Shown: positions 7,716 to 15,957 of the stretch, piece by piece
How positions within the stretch are numbered: position 1 is the first letter of the stretch
How the letters are laid out: every line of letters starts with the position of its first letter
Source of the DNA: a bacterium
GTDB taxonomy: Bacteria > Patescibacteriota > Gracilibacteria > UBA1369 > GCA-2718715
Reading direction: 5' to 3'
NCBI GenBank assembly: GCA_018662325.1
Contig: JABJGM010000012.1
Coordinates: 1 to 64,000 of the forward strand
Length of the DNA stretch: 64,000 nt
The notes under the pieces: generated by a model
What the model saw: only the letters and a program-made list of their open reading frames with translations
Told to the model about the DNA's origin: nothing
The model's database searches: none
Program-made: the position numbers and the translations under genes

Positions 7716-7991
7716 ATGGAATTTAAAAATTATAAACCTGAAAACGGAAAACTTTTAAAAATTTTTGTAGAGTTTACAGGTTCAAAAATCGCACAATTTA
7801 AATTACGTGGAGATTTTTTTATGCATCCTGAAAGCAGCTTAGAAACTCTTGAAGAGTTTATGTTAACTTTGGATGTGAGTAAAAATTTTACTCAAAGTTT
7901 AGAGAGGTTTTTAGTGGATAATCAAATCCAAGTTTTTGGCTTTATACCTAAAGATTTATATGATTTTTTAACTATGCAATATGAAGGCTAA
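7716..7991 (+). CDS. lplB: Lipoate-protein ligase accessory (C-terminal) domain protein
   Basis: The 91-residue protein resembles the stand-alone C-terminal domain of lipoate ligase. GKLLKIFVEFTGSKIAQFKLRGDFF (11-35) follows the family pattern of GKL, hydrophobic strands and GDFF, then HPESSLETLEEFML. In split systems such as that of Thermoplasma acidophilum, this subunit is needed with LplA to activate lipoate with ATP. Here it overlaps lplA by 11 nt, strongly suggesting translational coupling and a 1:1 complex. In most bacteria this domain is fused to the C-terminus of LplA; here it is a separate gene upstream. The assignment rests on motif resemblance and context. Confidence 0.75.
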   Translation: MEFKNYKPENGKLLKIFVEFTGSKIAQFKLRGDFFMHPESSLETLEEFMLTLDVSKNFTQSLERFLVDNQIQVFGFIPKDLYDFLTMQYEG

Positions 7992-8733
7992 ATTTTTAAA
8001 TACCGGTTTTAATAGTGCAAGTTTTAACTTTGCGTGCGATGAAGTTTTATTAGATTATGTATCAAAAACTGGAATTCCAGTTTTACGTTTCTATGGTTTT
8101 AATCCTAGCAGCTGCACGATTGGTTATTTTCAAGGTATGGAACTTGAAATAGATACTCAAAAGGCTAATCAAACTGGAGTTGAATGTGTTCGAAGGATTA
8201 CTGGTGGTGGAGCTGTGATGCATGATCAAAATCAATTTACTTATACATTAATACTTCCCCAGAAACTGCTTAGCCAAAACATATTAGAAAGCTATGAACA
8301 AGTTTGTTACTCAATAATTTCCGGTTTAAAAACACTAGATCTTCAGGCTGAATTTGCACCTTTAAATGATATTATTTTAAATAATCAAAAAATTTCTGGG
8401 AATGCTCAAACTCGAAAAAAAGGCTGTGTTTTACAACATGGAACTTTGCTATTAGATGTAGATGTTGATTTGATGTTTTCTTTGTTAAAAGTTCCTGATG
8501 AAAAAATTAAATATAAATTAATTCAGAGTGTAAAAAAACGTGTGACTGGAATTAATCAACATTTAAAAAATCCAATTTCTTTTGATGAAATTTCAAGGAT
8601 TCTAAAAGAAGAATTTCTTAAGAATTTTAATTTCTCAGAATTTGAGGATTTAGATATTTCCGAATTTAATTCAACTATTGAAAAGCTTCAATCTGAAAAA
8701 TATTCTTGCGATGAGTGGAATTTAAAGTATTAA
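7981..8733 (+). CDS. lplA: Lipoate-protein ligase A, catalytic subunit
   Basis: This cytosolic enzyme attaches scavenged lipoate to lysines of E2 or GcvH domains. Its 250 residues correspond to the catalytic domain alone. Diagnostic segments are RRITGGGAVMHD (62-73), the lipoyl-AMP binding loop, the NDIILNNQKISGNAQTRKKG block with the conserved Lys, and LQHGTLLLDVD. The N-terminal LRFYGFNPSSCTIGYFQ is also typical. The start overlaps the upstream accessory gene by 11 nt. Dihydrolipoamide dehydrogenase follows 47 nt downstream. No lipoylated E2 or GcvH gene is in the window, so the target must lie elsewhere. Confidence 0.92.
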   Translation: MKAKFLNTGFNSASFNFACDEVLLDYVSKTGIPVLRFYGFNPSSCTIGYFQGMELEIDTQKANQTGVECVRRITGGGAVMHDQNQFTYTLILPQKLLSQNILESYEQVCYSIISGLKTLDLQAEFAPLNDIILNNQKISGNAQTRKKGCVLQHGTLLLDVDVDLMFSLLKVPDEKIKYKLIQSVKKRVTGINQHLKNPISFDEISRILKEEFLKNFNFSEFEDLDISEFNSTIEKLQSEKYSCDEWNLKY

Positions 8734-8751
8734 CTTTTAATTTAGGTTTGC

Positions 8752-8757
8752 TATAAT
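8752..8757 (+). promoter_or_regulatory. -10 box (TATAAT) upstream of lpd
   Basis: A perfect TATAAT lies between lplA and lpd, 23 nt before the lpd ATG. The dehydrogenase can therefore be transcribed separately from the ligase genes. Confidence 0.5.
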
Positions 8758-8780
8758 TTAGGTAAATCTAATTTTTTTTT

Positions 8781-10154
8781 ATGCATTATGATGTATTAGT
8801 AATTGGGGCTGGTCCCGGGGGAGTTGAATGTAGCCGTATTTTAGGGAGAAATGGTAAAAAGGTTGGGCTTGTTGAATATCGGCAAATTGGTGGTACTTGT
8901 TTGAATAGAGGCTGTATTCCAGCCAAAACTATGTTGTATTCGGCTGAAATGTTTCGGCATGCTAAACGTCTGCATGAATTTGGTATCGACCTTAAAGATG
9001 TTGCTCCAGTGTTAGATTTTCCAAAAATGATTGCAAAAAGACAGGAAGTAATGGATAAGCTTCGGAATGGGTATCAAAGAGTTACCCAGAATGACAAGGT
9101 TAAGTTTATAGAAGGTTTTGCAAAGTTTATAGATCAAAATACTATTGAGGTAGATGGACAGCGTTATACGGCAGATAAATTTGTATTAGCTACTGGTGCT
9201 AATTCGAGAAAGTTTCCAGGTTTCAGAGATGGTGATAAACGATTTTTAATCTCGGATAATATTTTTGAAATGACTCAAATGCCAGAATCAATTTTGATTG
9301 TGGGTGGAGGTCCGGTTGGAGTTGAGTTTGCAACATTTTTTCATGAATTTGGAGTAAAAGTTACAATTGTTGATTTAGCTGATAACTTCTTAAATTTCTA
9401 CGATGCTGATCTAGGTAAATATTTGATTTCGCAATATGGAAAAGCTGGAATCGATATACATTTAGAAACAGTAATTGATTCAATTAAGGATTTAGATTCT
9501 AGTAAACTAGAATTCAATTTAAAAAATGGGAAAAAAGTTGAAGCCGATTGTGTATTAAGTGCAATTGGAGTTATTCCCAATTTAGAATATTTAAGTGCTT
9601 TAAATTTAGAAATTATTCGAGGAAGAGTAAAAGTAAATGATGATTTAAAAACCAATTTAGAGCATATTTATGCAATTGGTGATGTGATTGGTTTGTCAGG
9701 ATCAGCTTATGGTGCTGAAAGAGAAGGACTTTTTGTAGCTCATGAAATTTTGGGTGAATATGCAGATTTTTATAAGGTTGATTATGAATTTTTCCCAGAT
9801 CCTGTTTTTTGTCATCCAGAAGTTGGTACTGTTGGACTGTCTGAGCAAGAGGTGATTGAAAAAGGAATTGAATACGTTAAAGCTAAAGCTTTTTATTTAG
9901 CTAACGGTAAAGCTCTTTTAAAAGGTTCTGCTAGTGGTTTTGTGAAAATTATTGCTAATAAAAAAACCGGTGAGATTCTAGGCTGTCACATCATTGGGAA
10001 TTCAGCTACCGAATTAATGCATATGATGACGATTCCTGTGATGTATCGAATGAAAATTTCAGATTTACGTCGTCAGGTCTTTGGACATCCGGTTGTGAGT
10101 GAAGTCTTAAAAGATGCAATTACAGCTTGTTATTTAGAACTTCAAAAATGTTAA
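8781..10154 (+). CDS. lpd: Dihydrolipoamide dehydrogenase (E3)
   Basis: This FAD enzyme reoxidises dihydrolipoamide with NAD+ in 2-oxoacid dehydrogenase or glycine-cleavage complexes. At 457 residues it is standard length. Motifs: FAD-binding GAGPGGVE (9-16), redox disulfide GGTCLNRGCIPAK with Cys40 and Cys45, NAD-binding GGGPVGVEFA, the second FAD motif YAIGDV, and the C-terminal dimer-interface GHPVVSE with active-site His436 and Glu441. Mercuric or glutathione reductases share the fold, but the HPxxSE end and the neighbouring lipoate ligase favour E3. No E1/E2 genes are in the window. Confidence 0.92.
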   Translation: MHYDVLVIGAGPGGVECSRILGRNGKKVGLVEYRQIGGTCLNRGCIPAKTMLYSAEMFRHAKRLHEFGIDLKDVAPVLDFPKMIAKRQEVMDKLRNGYQRVTQNDKVKFIEGFAKFIDQNTIEVDGQRYTADKFVLATGANSRKFPGFRDGDKRFLISDNIFEMTQMPESILIVGGGPVGVEFATFFHEFGVKVTIVDLADNFLNFYDADLGKYLISQYGKAGIDIHLETVIDSIKDLDSSKLEFNLKNGKKVEADCVLSAIGVIPNLEYLSALNLEIIRGRVKVNDDLKTNLEHIYAIGDVIGLSGSAYGAEREGLFVAHEILGEYADFYKVDYEFFPDPVFCHPEVGTVGLSEQEVIEKGIEYVKAKAFYLANGKALLKGSASGFVKIIANKKTGEILGCHIIGNSATELMHMMTIPVMYRMKISDLRRQVFGHPVVSEVLKDAITACYLELQKC

Positions 10155-10726
10155 AAAGACAACTTTATATTTTAAATTTAAAAGCCGCAAAACGAAGGTT
10201 GATAGCTATTTTGAGCCCATTTTTCTTAGTTCTTTTATTTGCTCTTTTAAGTTTTTTATACTCAGTAGGTTTAGATGGAGCAATAGTTGAGTATGTAATG
10301 GTTTATTTATTCTATTTATGTTTTTTAAGTGTTCCGGTGAGTTTATTTTATGTCGCAACTTCGATATTGTTAAGGAAGAGATTAAAAGACGAGTCTCTAG
10401 AAATTTGGAATCCAAAAGGTGCTAAGTTTCCAAAAGAGTACCAAAAGTTAAGTTTTGGAGCCTTTGGCTTAAATATTTTTTGGGGAGCTTACTACGGTAA
10501 TTTAGCTACTTTTTTGATTTTTTTTCCGATCGTAAATTTATTGTTGGTTTTATATTTGATGCTAAGAGGTAATTTAGTTTTATTTAGAACTTATGCTTTT
10601 GAAACTGAAAATCAATTTAAGGATTCTCTTAAAGTCTGGAATAAACATGGAAAAATCTTTGGTTTTTTGACTATTATGTTCCTTTTGTATGTGAATTTAC
10701 TTTATGTTCAGTTGCTTAATTTTTAG
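10148..10726 (+). CDS. Small integral membrane protein, unknown
   Basis: I chose the ATG at 10148, which overlaps the lpd stop by 7 nt (ATGTTAA); an ATG at 10127 is also open. The resulting 192-residue protein has about four hydrophobic segments. Two are near the N-terminus, one pairs with FFPIVNLLLVLYLMLRGN in the middle, and the last is at the C-terminus. Between them lie a charged loop (RKRLKDESLEIW) and a late soluble stretch ENQFKDSLKVWNKHGKI. That arrangement (Phe/Gly-rich membrane core, then a helix with a Lys-Val-Trp) is reminiscent of DUF2628-type proteins, a weak resemblance only. Function unknown. Confidence 0.7.
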   Translation: MLKRQLYILNLKAAKRRLIAILSPFFLVLLFALLSFLYSVGLDGAIVEYVMVYLFYLCFLSVPVSLFYVATSILLRKRLKDESLEIWNPKGAKFPKEYQKLSFGAFGLNIFWGAYYGNLATFLIFFPIVNLLLVLYLMLRGNLVLFRTYAFETENQFKDSLKVWNKHGKIFGFLTIMFLLYVNLLYVQLLNF

Positions 10727-10742
10727 TATTTGTAACAACTGC

Positions 10743-10771
10743 TTGACAGATTGACATTAATATGTTAAATT
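10743..10771 (+). promoter_or_regulatory. Promoter for the transglutaminase-like pair
   Basis: TTGACA (10743-10748), 17-nt spacer, TAAATT (10766-10771). A second TTGACA begins at 10751 but has no matching -10. The start codon at 10788 is 16 nt further on, so the leader would be about 10 nt. Confidence 0.55.
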
Positions 10772-10787
10772 AAGCCTACATTAAATA

Positions 10788-11480
10788 TTGCACTTGAAAT
10801 ATACACTTAAAAACAAGCGTTATGTATTCTGTGAAGAATTAGATTATGGAGACAGATATTCATCTGAGATTCCTTTTAATTTAGATTATGATGTTTATTC
10901 ATATGAAATAGACCAATCTATGAAGGATATTGTTGATCGAATTATAAACAGTGCAACAGCTTTTGTCTTTTCTGAGCTTCATTTGAAAAATATTCAAAAA
11001 TTAAAAGCAGCTTATGATTTTGATGATTCTATAGTTATTGATTACTTTAAGTTTTTATATGTTTTTCAAAATATGATTTCAGATTTTGGCTTTAAAATGT
11101 CGAAAGAAAAGATAAGAATTAAGTTTTTAAATGCTAACAGGGATGCTAATTTATCTGATGTTTTTAATAATTCGGCAGCAATGTGTACAGAGTTTGCAGT
11201 TTTAGGTTATTTATTAATGAAAAATATTGGTGTGGAGGCTTCATTGATTGCATCAAGAGCTTCATGGGGTAAAAGAGTTGGATATCACACGCTTTTGTAT
11301 ATCAAAGATTTTGAAAGATTTTGGGATGTCGGGAATTGTTTCTCTGTGATGGGTAATTATTTCCCTTCCATTTACGACAATCTAAGCACGCAAGAGAATT
11401 ATCAGAATAATCAAATGGTCCTTAGACGAATGCCAAATGCTGGTGATTTCTCAACAAGTTTAATGCTTGATTTTAATTAA
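10788..11480 (+). CDS. Transglutaminase-like cysteine protein 1
   Basis: The 230-residue protein has a transglutaminase-core pattern: AAMCTEFAVLGYLLMKNIGVEAS with Cys133, then YHTLLYI with His167 and FWDVGN with Asp180, giving a Cys-His-Asp triad with usual spacing. Such domains act as peptidases or amidases or cross-link proteins. There is no signal peptide, so it should be cytosolic. The first in-frame ATG would remove 44 residues, so a TTG start at 10788 is preferred; it fits the promoter just upstream. A paralogue follows 20 nt downstream, sharing the triad, the MC(T/S)EF(A/S)(V/L)LG block and a terminal RMPN motif. Substrate unknown. Confidence 0.75.
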   Translation: MHLKYTLKNKRYVFCEELDYGDRYSSEIPFNLDYDVYSYEIDQSMKDIVDRIINSATAFVFSELHLKNIQKLKAAYDFDDSIVIDYFKFLYVFQNMISDFGFKMSKEKIRIKFLNANRDANLSDVFNNSAAMCTEFAVLGYLLMKNIGVEASLIASRASWGKRVGYHTLLYIKDFERFWDVGNCFSVMGNYFPSIYDNLSTQENYQNNQMVLRRMPNAGDFSTSLMLDFN

Positions 11481-11500
11481 TATAAATAATTTTAATAAAT

Positions 11501-12232
11501 ATGAAAAAAGTAACAACACAAAATAAATCAACAATGTTTAATGGGCTTTTATTCTCAGATTTTAAAGTTGGAGAATTTTATCCAACTAGTTTTGATGGTA
11601 ATATTGGTTATGAAATTGATTCAGACTATATTAGTATTGTGAAGGATTTAACTATAAAAGTTATATATAACACTTTGAATGAAAGAGAAGAACAAATTCG
11701 TGTAGCTTTTATTGATTCCTATAATGAAGAGTATTTAGATGAGGATCTCTTTAACATAATATTTGATATTCAATCAGTACTTAGAAAAAATGTTAAAAAA
11801 GGAGACGATAGTAAAAGATCTACATTCGCTGCTTTTGAAAAGGGGTTTAATGCATCTGATATTTATAATGCAAAAGTTGGAATGTGTTCTGAGTTTTCAT
11901 TGTTGGGACAATTTCTTTTAAGAAATTTAGGTATTTCTTCATCTATTATATTATGTTTAAATAAAACTAAAGATAAAGCTAGATTAGGACGTCATGCTAT
12001 GCTGTATTTGAATCACCAAGATAAACCTATTGTTTTTGATGTTTTTAATCCGGTTTCTAGTAATGAGGCATCTTTGCCAAGTGTTTATGTTTCAGATTCA
12101 ACTGACTTTGATTTGGTGGAAACTCTTTTTACTCTAGAAGGAGGAAATGTGATAATGAATAGAATGCCTAATTTTAATGCTCCAGGATTTCCAAAGGAGA
12201 TGGAGCTTTTTACTGATAGGTATCAATCTTAG
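11501..12232 (+). CDS. Transglutaminase-like cysteine protein 2
   Basis: This 243-residue paralogue of the preceding gene has GMCSEFSLLGQFLLRNLGISSS with Cys129, GRHAMLYL with His165 and IVFDVFNP with Asp180, which matches the transglutaminase-fold triad. Both proteins end with a shared MxRMPN segment about 20-25 residues from the C-terminus and have a roughly 120-residue N-terminal region without recognisable motifs. There is no signal peptide. Its TAG stop overlaps the TAA of the convergent exonuclease gene by 2 bases, with no terminator between them. Role unknown; the tandem pair suggests related or heteromeric functions. Confidence 0.75.
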   Translation: MKKVTTQNKSTMFNGLLFSDFKVGEFYPTSFDGNIGYEIDSDYISIVKDLTIKVIYNTLNEREEQIRVAFIDSYNEEYLDEDLFNIIFDIQSVLRKNVKKGDDSKRSTFAAFEKGFNASDIYNAKVGMCSEFSLLGQFLLRNLGISSSIILCLNKTKDKARLGRHAMLYLNHQDKPIVFDVFNPVSSNEASLPSVYVSDSTDFDLVETLFTLEGGNVIMNRMPNFNAPGFPKEMELFTDRYQS

Positions 12233-14193
12233 CTAACTGAAATATAGTTTGAAATTAAGTTTTGGATTTCTCTTCCATATCTTTGGCTAATTAGTCTATC
12301 ATCTAAACTCGATAGGCTTTTTAGGTTGTATTTTGAGCTTAAGAAGTAGCTTAATTTGATAAAATTTGAGCTGCATTCTGGGATTAAAACTTCCATAAAT
12401 TCGTTATCGGCTTTTTTCTTGATATGGTCAAAATAAAAGTGGGAAAGAGTATGAAAGGGTAGGCTTGTTATATAGGCTTTATCGATTGATGGGAAATCAG
12501 GAGCAAATTTTTGTAAGAACTGGTAAGTGCATAGAAGTACAATTGGTGACTCTTGAGCATCAATATAAGATAGAATTTTACTTTTTGATCCGCTTTCGTC
12601 TTGTCCTAGTAAATTAATGCCTTGTTCTTTTAGTTTAGTCTGTAGGTTTTGAAAAATTGATCGAATGTGATCCTTAGAATTTGCAATAATTATCGTGTTT
12701 TGAAAGTTCTCATTAATGATTTCATTGTAAATAATGTTCGATACATTGGCTTTGAAATTTGGACTTTTGAAATGTGGAGCTTTGTGATGAGTTTGGATTT
12801 CAAAATTTGGATTTTCAGGAATAACAAAAAAGTGTGGAATTTTAATTTGATTGAAAATTGATTGAATTGTAATTTTCTCAATTTTAGGCATTTTAACTAT
12901 TTGTAGATTGAAATAATCTTTGTAAGCCATGTAAATTTGCTCACTGCTACTAAAGAAATCAATACTACCAGTAATGTCTTTTAAATCCTGGATTTGAAAC
13001 ATATCTAGGTGAACTTTTTGATAAGGTTCAAGTCCTAAGCCATTTTTTTGGAGTACTCCTAAAACTTGCTCTTGCTGATCTTTAGCTGGGTAAATTTTTT
13101 CGGTAATTGCATTCAGATATCCTTCGGCTAAAAATGGATCAAAATCTAGGAATGCTTCATGGTCATTTGGAATTAAATTTAAATGATTCAAATAAAAGAA
13201 AGTTTCATAATCACAAACATACGGTAGATTATGATGATTTGGAATAGTTTGAAATTTATCTAAAAAATTATTGAAAATAGCCATTTCGTCCATTCTAAAA
13301 TTAACATTTAAAGTATGTAATATTTTATCTTCTTGATATTTAATTAAAACTTTTAATAGACTTAACTTTTCAGATAGCTCAATTTCTGGTGAATTTTCTA
13401 AGTGATTTTTTATTTTTTCAACATCAAAAAACTGGAGTTTTTTAGGAATAAAGGTAAAGTCTTTATTTATATCTTTAATAGTATTGATGTTTTTAACTAA
13501 AATTTGTTTTTCTGAAAATCTTTCTGGAAGATTAAAAATATGTTCTCCTTTTGAATTATTTGATTTATCTTCTTGAATTTCTATGTTTTGGGCCTTAGGA
13601 TTATTAAAATTGTTAAAAGTCTCTTGAGAATCAGTTTTAAAGATTTTTTGATAAGCTGTATTACTTAGATTGTTTGAAATGTAATTCAAAATTTCTGGTT
13701 GGAAATTTGAGAGTTTTTTTTGTAATATCCAAAATAGTTCAATATTAGCTTTAACATCATCCATGGCTCTATGGGAAGGGGAGTAAATTTGATTGTATTT
13801 TGCACACAGTATTTCTAGGGAAAAGCTATCTTCGGTTTCTAGTAACATGTGAGAAAGAGGTAAGCTATCTATTTCAAGATTATGAATATGGGCTCCATTA
13901 GCATTTAAAAAACCTAAATCAAATTGGATATTGTGTCCTAAAATTGGTAAATCTTGTATGAATTCTTTTAATTTTGGTAAAATATCTTGAAGTTCGGGTG
14001 CTCCTTGAGTCATTTCGTTAGAAATACCTGTTAAATTTTGAATTTTTTCAGAAATTAGCACTTTATGTGAAACAAAGGTTTGGTATTCTTCAATAATTTC
14101 GGAATCATTAAAACGACAGGCTGCAATTTCAATAATTTCATCTTTGTCTTTATCTAATCCTGTACACTCAATATCTAAGCAAATGTATTCCAT
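12229..14193 (-). CDS. DnaQ-like 3'-5' exonuclease fused to degenerate DinG-like helicase region
   Basis: Residues 1-160 form a DEDDh exonuclease domain with LDIECTGLD (Asp7, Glu9), HNIQFDLGFL (Asp92) and HRAMDDVKAN (His141, Asp146), all catalytic residues present. The remaining 490 residues resemble the helicase part of DinG/YoaA-type exonuclease-helicases only in outline. A late segment (IIIANSKDHIRSIFQNL, then LGQDESGSKSKIL and YITSLPF) matches helicase domain 2, where active enzymes have the LFTS, QGESGS and KLPF blocks. I see no Walker A, and the expected DEAH box position reads like DFDP. So nuclease activity is likely and helicase activity unlikely. It probably acts in DNA repair or RNA/DNA trimming. 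Confidence 0.8.
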   Translation of the reverse strand: MEYICLDIECTGLDKDKDEIIEIAACRFNDSEIIEEYQTFVSHKVLISEKIQNLTGISNEMTQGAPELQDILPKLKEFIQDLPILGHNIQFDLGFLNANGAHIHNLEIDSLPLSHMLLETEDSFSLEILCAKYNQIYSPSHRAMDDVKANIELFWILQKKLSNFQPEILNYISNNLSNTAYQKIFKTDSQETFNNFNNPKAQNIEIQEDKSNNSKGEHIFNLPERFSEKQILVKNINTIKDINKDFTFIPKKLQFFDVEKIKNHLENSPEIELSEKLSLLKVLIKYQEDKILHTLNVNFRMDEMAIFNNFLDKFQTIPNHHNLPYVCDYETFFYLNHLNLIPNDHEAFLDFDPFLAEGYLNAITEKIYPAKDQQEQVLGVLQKNGLGLEPYQKVHLDMFQIQDLKDITGSIDFFSSSEQIYMAYKDYFNLQIVKMPKIEKITIQSIFNQIKIPHFFVIPENPNFEIQTHHKAPHFKSPNFKANVSNIIYNEIINENFQNTIIIANSKDHIRSIFQNLQTKLKEQGINLLGQDESGSKSKILSYIDAQESPIVLLCTYQFLQKFAPDFPSIDKAYITSLPFHTLSHFYFDHIKKKADNEFMEVLIPECSSNFIKLSYFLSSKYNLKSLSSLDDRLISQRYGREIQNLISNYISVS

Positions 14194-14292
14194 ATTTTAT
14201 ATTTAATTTAGGCTTATTCTATAGGTTATAGATTTGAATATCAATAACTTTACCTGGCTTGCTAAAAGTGGCGCACTTATGTGATACAAAGT

Positions 14293-15045
14293 TTATAAAT
14301 GATTGAATAAATTCAAACAATCTTCAAGGGATAAATTTTCAGGTCTTTTTTTAAGAGTTTCCTCTGGAATTTGACTAAGATCTTTCTTAAGAGATTTTAG
14401 GTTGTTTTTGATTGTTTTCCGTGGGTTTGAGTGAAGAATTTTTAGGAAAGACCAGAATTTTTTAAATTCGACATCTTTTGGAATTTTTGGATTTGGAGTG
14501 ATTTTAATTATTGCTGAATCAACTTTTGGAGCCGGGTCAAAATCTTTGGAAGGAACAGTAAATAAATATTCTACATCCGCCACGCAGGAAATTGAGGTTT
14601 GAAGTAAATTTGATTTTTTAGTTGTAGTAAGTTTTTGGGCAAATTCTTTTTGAACCATCAAAATCATAAATTTTGGCATTGGCCATGAATTAATATAACT
14701 TTGCATTAAATAGTGATTCAAAATCGGGGAAGTAATATAGTAGGGGATATTCGCAATTAATTTATATTTGTCTGGTAAATCACGAATATCAAATCTTAAA
14801 GAGTCCTCAAATTTAACATTGTAGTCTTTTAAAAATGGCATTAAAGTTTCATCTATTTCAAGGCCTAAATATCTATCGGTTTTTTGATTAATTAATTGAG
14901 TTAAATTAGCTGTTCCTGGACCAATTTCAAGAACAAAATCTTCTTCTTGGATCTGCGAGTTTTCAATTATTTTAGTTAAAACGTCTTGGTTGGTTAAGAA
15001 GTTTTGACCAAAATGTTTTTTGGCTTGAGTGGTTTGAATTTTCAA
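14293..15045 (-). CDS. rsmA: 16S rRNA adenine dimethyltransferase
   Basis: RsmA (KsgA) dimethylates two adjacent adenines in helix 45 of 16S rRNA during late 30S maturation. The 250-residue protein shows AKKHFGQNFL (8-17), the SAM-binding EIGPGTANLT (41-50), and the target-base motif IANIPYYITSPIL, where NIPY is the family's N-[IL]-P-[YF] motif. KVDSAIIKI further on is also typical. The start gives the expected N-terminus close to the FGQNFL motif. It lies between the exonuclease gene and a divergent acetyltransferase gene, with no ribosome-binding site visible. Confidence 0.96.
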   Translation of the reverse strand: MKIQTTQAKKHFGQNFLTNQDVLTKIIENSQIQEEDFVLEIGPGTANLTQLINQKTDRYLGLEIDETLMPFLKDYNVKFEDSLRFDIRDLPDKYKLIANIPYYITSPILNHYLMQSYINSWPMPKFMILMVQKEFAQKLTTTKKSNLLQTSISCVADVEYLFTVPSKDFDPAPKVDSAIIKITPNPKIPKDVEFKKFWSFLKILHSNPRKTIKNNLKSLKKDLSQIPEETLKKRPENLSLEDCLNLFNHL

Positions 15046-15106
15046 TCTAAAATTTTTACTTTATTTAAGCTTAAAATACATTGTTTTATTGTTAAATGCT
15101 AGTTAA

Positions 15107-15112
15107 TATAAT
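15107..15112 (+). promoter_or_regulatory. -10 box (TATAAT) of the GNAT acetyltransferase gene
   Basis: A perfect TATAAT lies 18 nt before the ATG at 15131, in the 85-nt divergent region between rsmA and the acetyltransferase gene. Confidence 0.5.
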
Positions 15113-15130
15113 TAAAATTTATAAGACTTT

Positions 15131-15682
15131 ATGGATTTTCCTAATTTAGAAACTTTAAAGTTAGTTTTAAATCAATTTGATTCAAGTGATGCTGAAAAAA
15201 TAGCAACTTATTTAAATGATGTTGATATGTCGAAGTTTGTTTCGAATATACCTTTTCCATATTCTTTAGAGAATGCAAGCACTTTTATTGATTCATGTCG
15301 CGAACAATTTTTAATAAAAAAATCTATTACTTTTGCAATTCGTGAAAAGTCTTCTCAGATTTTAGTTGGATCTATTGCTATTCAAATAAAAGCTAGGCAT
15401 AAACGTGGAGTCTTAGGTTTTTGGATTGCAAAAGATTATTGGAGAAGAGGATTTGCAACAGAGTCTTTAGAAAAAGTTTTAGAATTTGCTTTTGATGATT
15501 TAAAGTTGAATAAATTAGAAGCTGTTCATCATACTGAAAATTTAGCATCTGGTAAATTAATGCGAAAGGTTGGTATGGTTAAAGAAGGTGAATTAAAACA
15601 GCATTATTTTAAAAATGATAAATTTTGGGATGTTGTAACTATGGGAATCTGTAGGGACGATTATATAAAAAACCAAGCTTAA
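15131..15682 (+). CDS. GNAT N-acetyltransferase, RimJ/RimL type
   Basis: The 183-residue protein has the RimJ/RimL-like order of GNAT motifs: an N-terminal LETLKLVLNQF segment and a SLENASTFIDSC helix. The acetyl-CoA-binding stretch is LGFWIAKDYWRRGFATESLEKVLEFAF (the RRGxAT pyrophosphate loop), followed by LEAVHHTENLASGKLMRKVGMVKEG. Relatives acetylate ribosomal protein N-termini or other amines, including antibiotics. The exact substrate is not readable from sequence. It is convergent with the DUF167/lipoprotein cluster, with only 21 nt between the stops and no obvious terminator. Confidence 0.88.
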   Translation: MDFPNLETLKLVLNQFDSSDAEKIATYLNDVDMSKFVSNIPFPYSLENASTFIDSCREQFLIKKSITFAIREKSSQILVGSIAIQIKARHKRGVLGFWIAKDYWRRGFATESLEKVLEFAFDDLKLNKLEAVHHTENLASGKLMRKVGMVKEGELKQHYFKNDKFWDVVTMGICRDDYIKNQA

Positions 15683-15703
15683 GCTTTGTTTTCATTGATA
15701 ATG

Positions 15704-15934
15704 TTAATATTCTTTGCAAATTTGAATAAGTTTAATCTGCGATTGTTTCCCACTTTTTATCACAATTTTAGATTTTTCGACTTTATAATGTTTGGATAAA
15801 AATTCTATTAGTTCTTTGTTAGCCTTGCCTTTTTCAGGCAAGGATTTAATTTTTACTTTGTATGTAATTTTATCTTCCATTAATTCTATGGAGTTTTTTG
15901 AAGAATTTGGAATTACTTTGACTCTAATATGCAT
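15704..15934 (-). CDS. DUF167/YggU family protein
   Basis: This 76-residue protein has the family's RVKVIPNSSKN start, YKVKIKSLPEKGKANKEL centre (the ANxxL signature) and a closing KIVIKSGKQSQIK. DUF167 proteins are small cytosolic alpha/beta proteins of uncertain function, conserved across life. It is the last gene of a run that starts with four lipoprotein-like genes, 23 nt after the last of them, so it is probably co-transcribed. Whether it contributes to their function is unknown. Confidence 0.88.
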   Translation of the reverse strand: MHIRVKVIPNSSKNSIELMEDKITYKVKIKSLPEKGKANKELIEFLSKHYKVEKSKIVIKSGKQSQIKLIQICKEY

Positions 15935-15957
15935 TTTTTTATTTAATCTAACAGATT

